DNA from: Streptococcus oralis subsp. dentisani
GTDB lineage: Bacteria > Bacillota > Bacilli > Lactobacillales > Streptococcaceae
Direction of reading: 5' to 3'
Assembly (NCBI RefSeq): GCF_002096335.1
Contig: NZ_NCUW01000029.1
Coordinates: 248,001-312,000 of the forward strand
Length of the DNA stretch: 64,000 nucleotides
The translations under genes were made by a program, and so were the position numbers. Of this stretch, positions 63,830-64,000 are shown one piece after another; the stretch's first letter is position 1, and every line of letters begins with the position of its first letter. The notes below the pieces were generated by a model, which saw only the letters and a list, made by a program, of their open reading frames with translations, did not search any database and was not told the DNA's origin.

Positions 63830-64000
63830 AATGAGGCCGTTCTGGCTCCACTCGCTCTTGCGCATCTATACCTTGGTGATGATTGCCATCATTGCAAGTT
63901 TTGCGGTCATGCTCTCCTATGCTGACTGGAGTTCCCGTGAAAAAGAAGCACAACGTGTAGCTCAACGTGTGACGACTCGGACAGTGAGTGAGATTGAATA
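63807..64000 (+). CDS. Sensor histidine kinase, N-terminal part (cut by window end)
   Basis: The frame from ATG 63807 (MKNWRQNKMRPFWLHSLLRI) stays open to the window end (64 codons). It shows a basic start, a membrane helix (YTLVMIAIIASFAVMLSYAD) and then an extracellular stretch. After a YesL gene in mitis-group streptococci a YesM-type kinase is expected (HK07 in pneumococcus). It overlaps the DUF624 gene by 23 bases in another frame. The kinase domain lies outside the window. Confidence 0.7.
   Translation, partial: MKNWRQNKMRPFWLHSLLRIYTLVMIAIIASFAVMLSYADWSSREKEAQRVAQRVTTRTVSEIE

Overview
The window is chromosomal DNA from a mitis-group Streptococcus, close to S. mitis, S. oralis or S. 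pneumoniae. Supporting this are a pavB-like SSURE-repeat adhesin next to its two-component system and rpsD, YSIRK/LPXTG surface proteins, an Rgg/SHP peptide-signalling locus with a GG-peptide, and the blocks sdaAA-sdaAB-LysM protein, mnmA-nudix-mnmG, rnjA-rpoY, tsaB-rimI-tsaD and metQ-M20-metN-metI. From memory this order follows the first part of the pneumococcal chromosome. Pneumococci lack the type II-A CRISPR system that opens the window, so a commensal relative is the likelier source.

Layout. Positions 1-7650 hold a complete type II-A CRISPR-Cas system read on the minus strand (cas9, cas1, cas2, csn2, leader, array), with a tracrRNA upstream of cas9 on the plus strand. Between the cas promoter and the tracrRNA lie two degenerate CRISPR repeats. 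The bases just before the first match 12 bases at the start of the cas9 transcript, beside an AGG PAM. This looks like a built-in guide by which Cas9 represses its own operon, and it is the most interesting feature here. Positions 7800-31500 hold a LytTR/DUF3021 pair, mutL, a catabolite-controlled GH13 neopullulanase, a large cell-wall GH95 fucosidase, a rhodanese/CoA-disulfide reductase operon behind a CsoR/CstR-type operator, an acetyltransferase, a beta-helix lipoprotein with an A-tract at its start, a nucleoside phosphorylase, ktrBA, pavB, a two-component system and rpsD.

Positions 31560-38400 are an accessory island. It has a decayed tyrosine integrase, a five-gene cassette of unrecognised function built around a Ycf46-like AAA+ ATPase, and a telA pseudogene that has lost its 5' end and carries a frameshift. 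Positions 38600-50500 are core genes: serine dehydratase, a LysM protein, tRNA modification, RNase J1, RpoY and t6A synthesis.

Positions 50500-52700 are a quorum-sensing unit: an Rgg regulator, a 21-residue SHP pheromone gene on the opposite strand, a VP1-like double-glycine peptide and a CPBP protease. Positions 52800-59800 carry a lipoprotein, azlCD, an amino-acid-binding lipoprotein and the methionine uptake operon with an exact MET-box. Positions 59960-62455 encode a DltB-like MBOAT protein, a DltD-like protein and a tiny DltX-like protein, with no dltA or dltC beside them. The window ends with an MptD-type membrane protein, a DUF624 protein under a cre site and the start of a sensor kinase.

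All calls come from reading the sequence. Family names rest on recognised motifs and remembered relatives, not on database searches.
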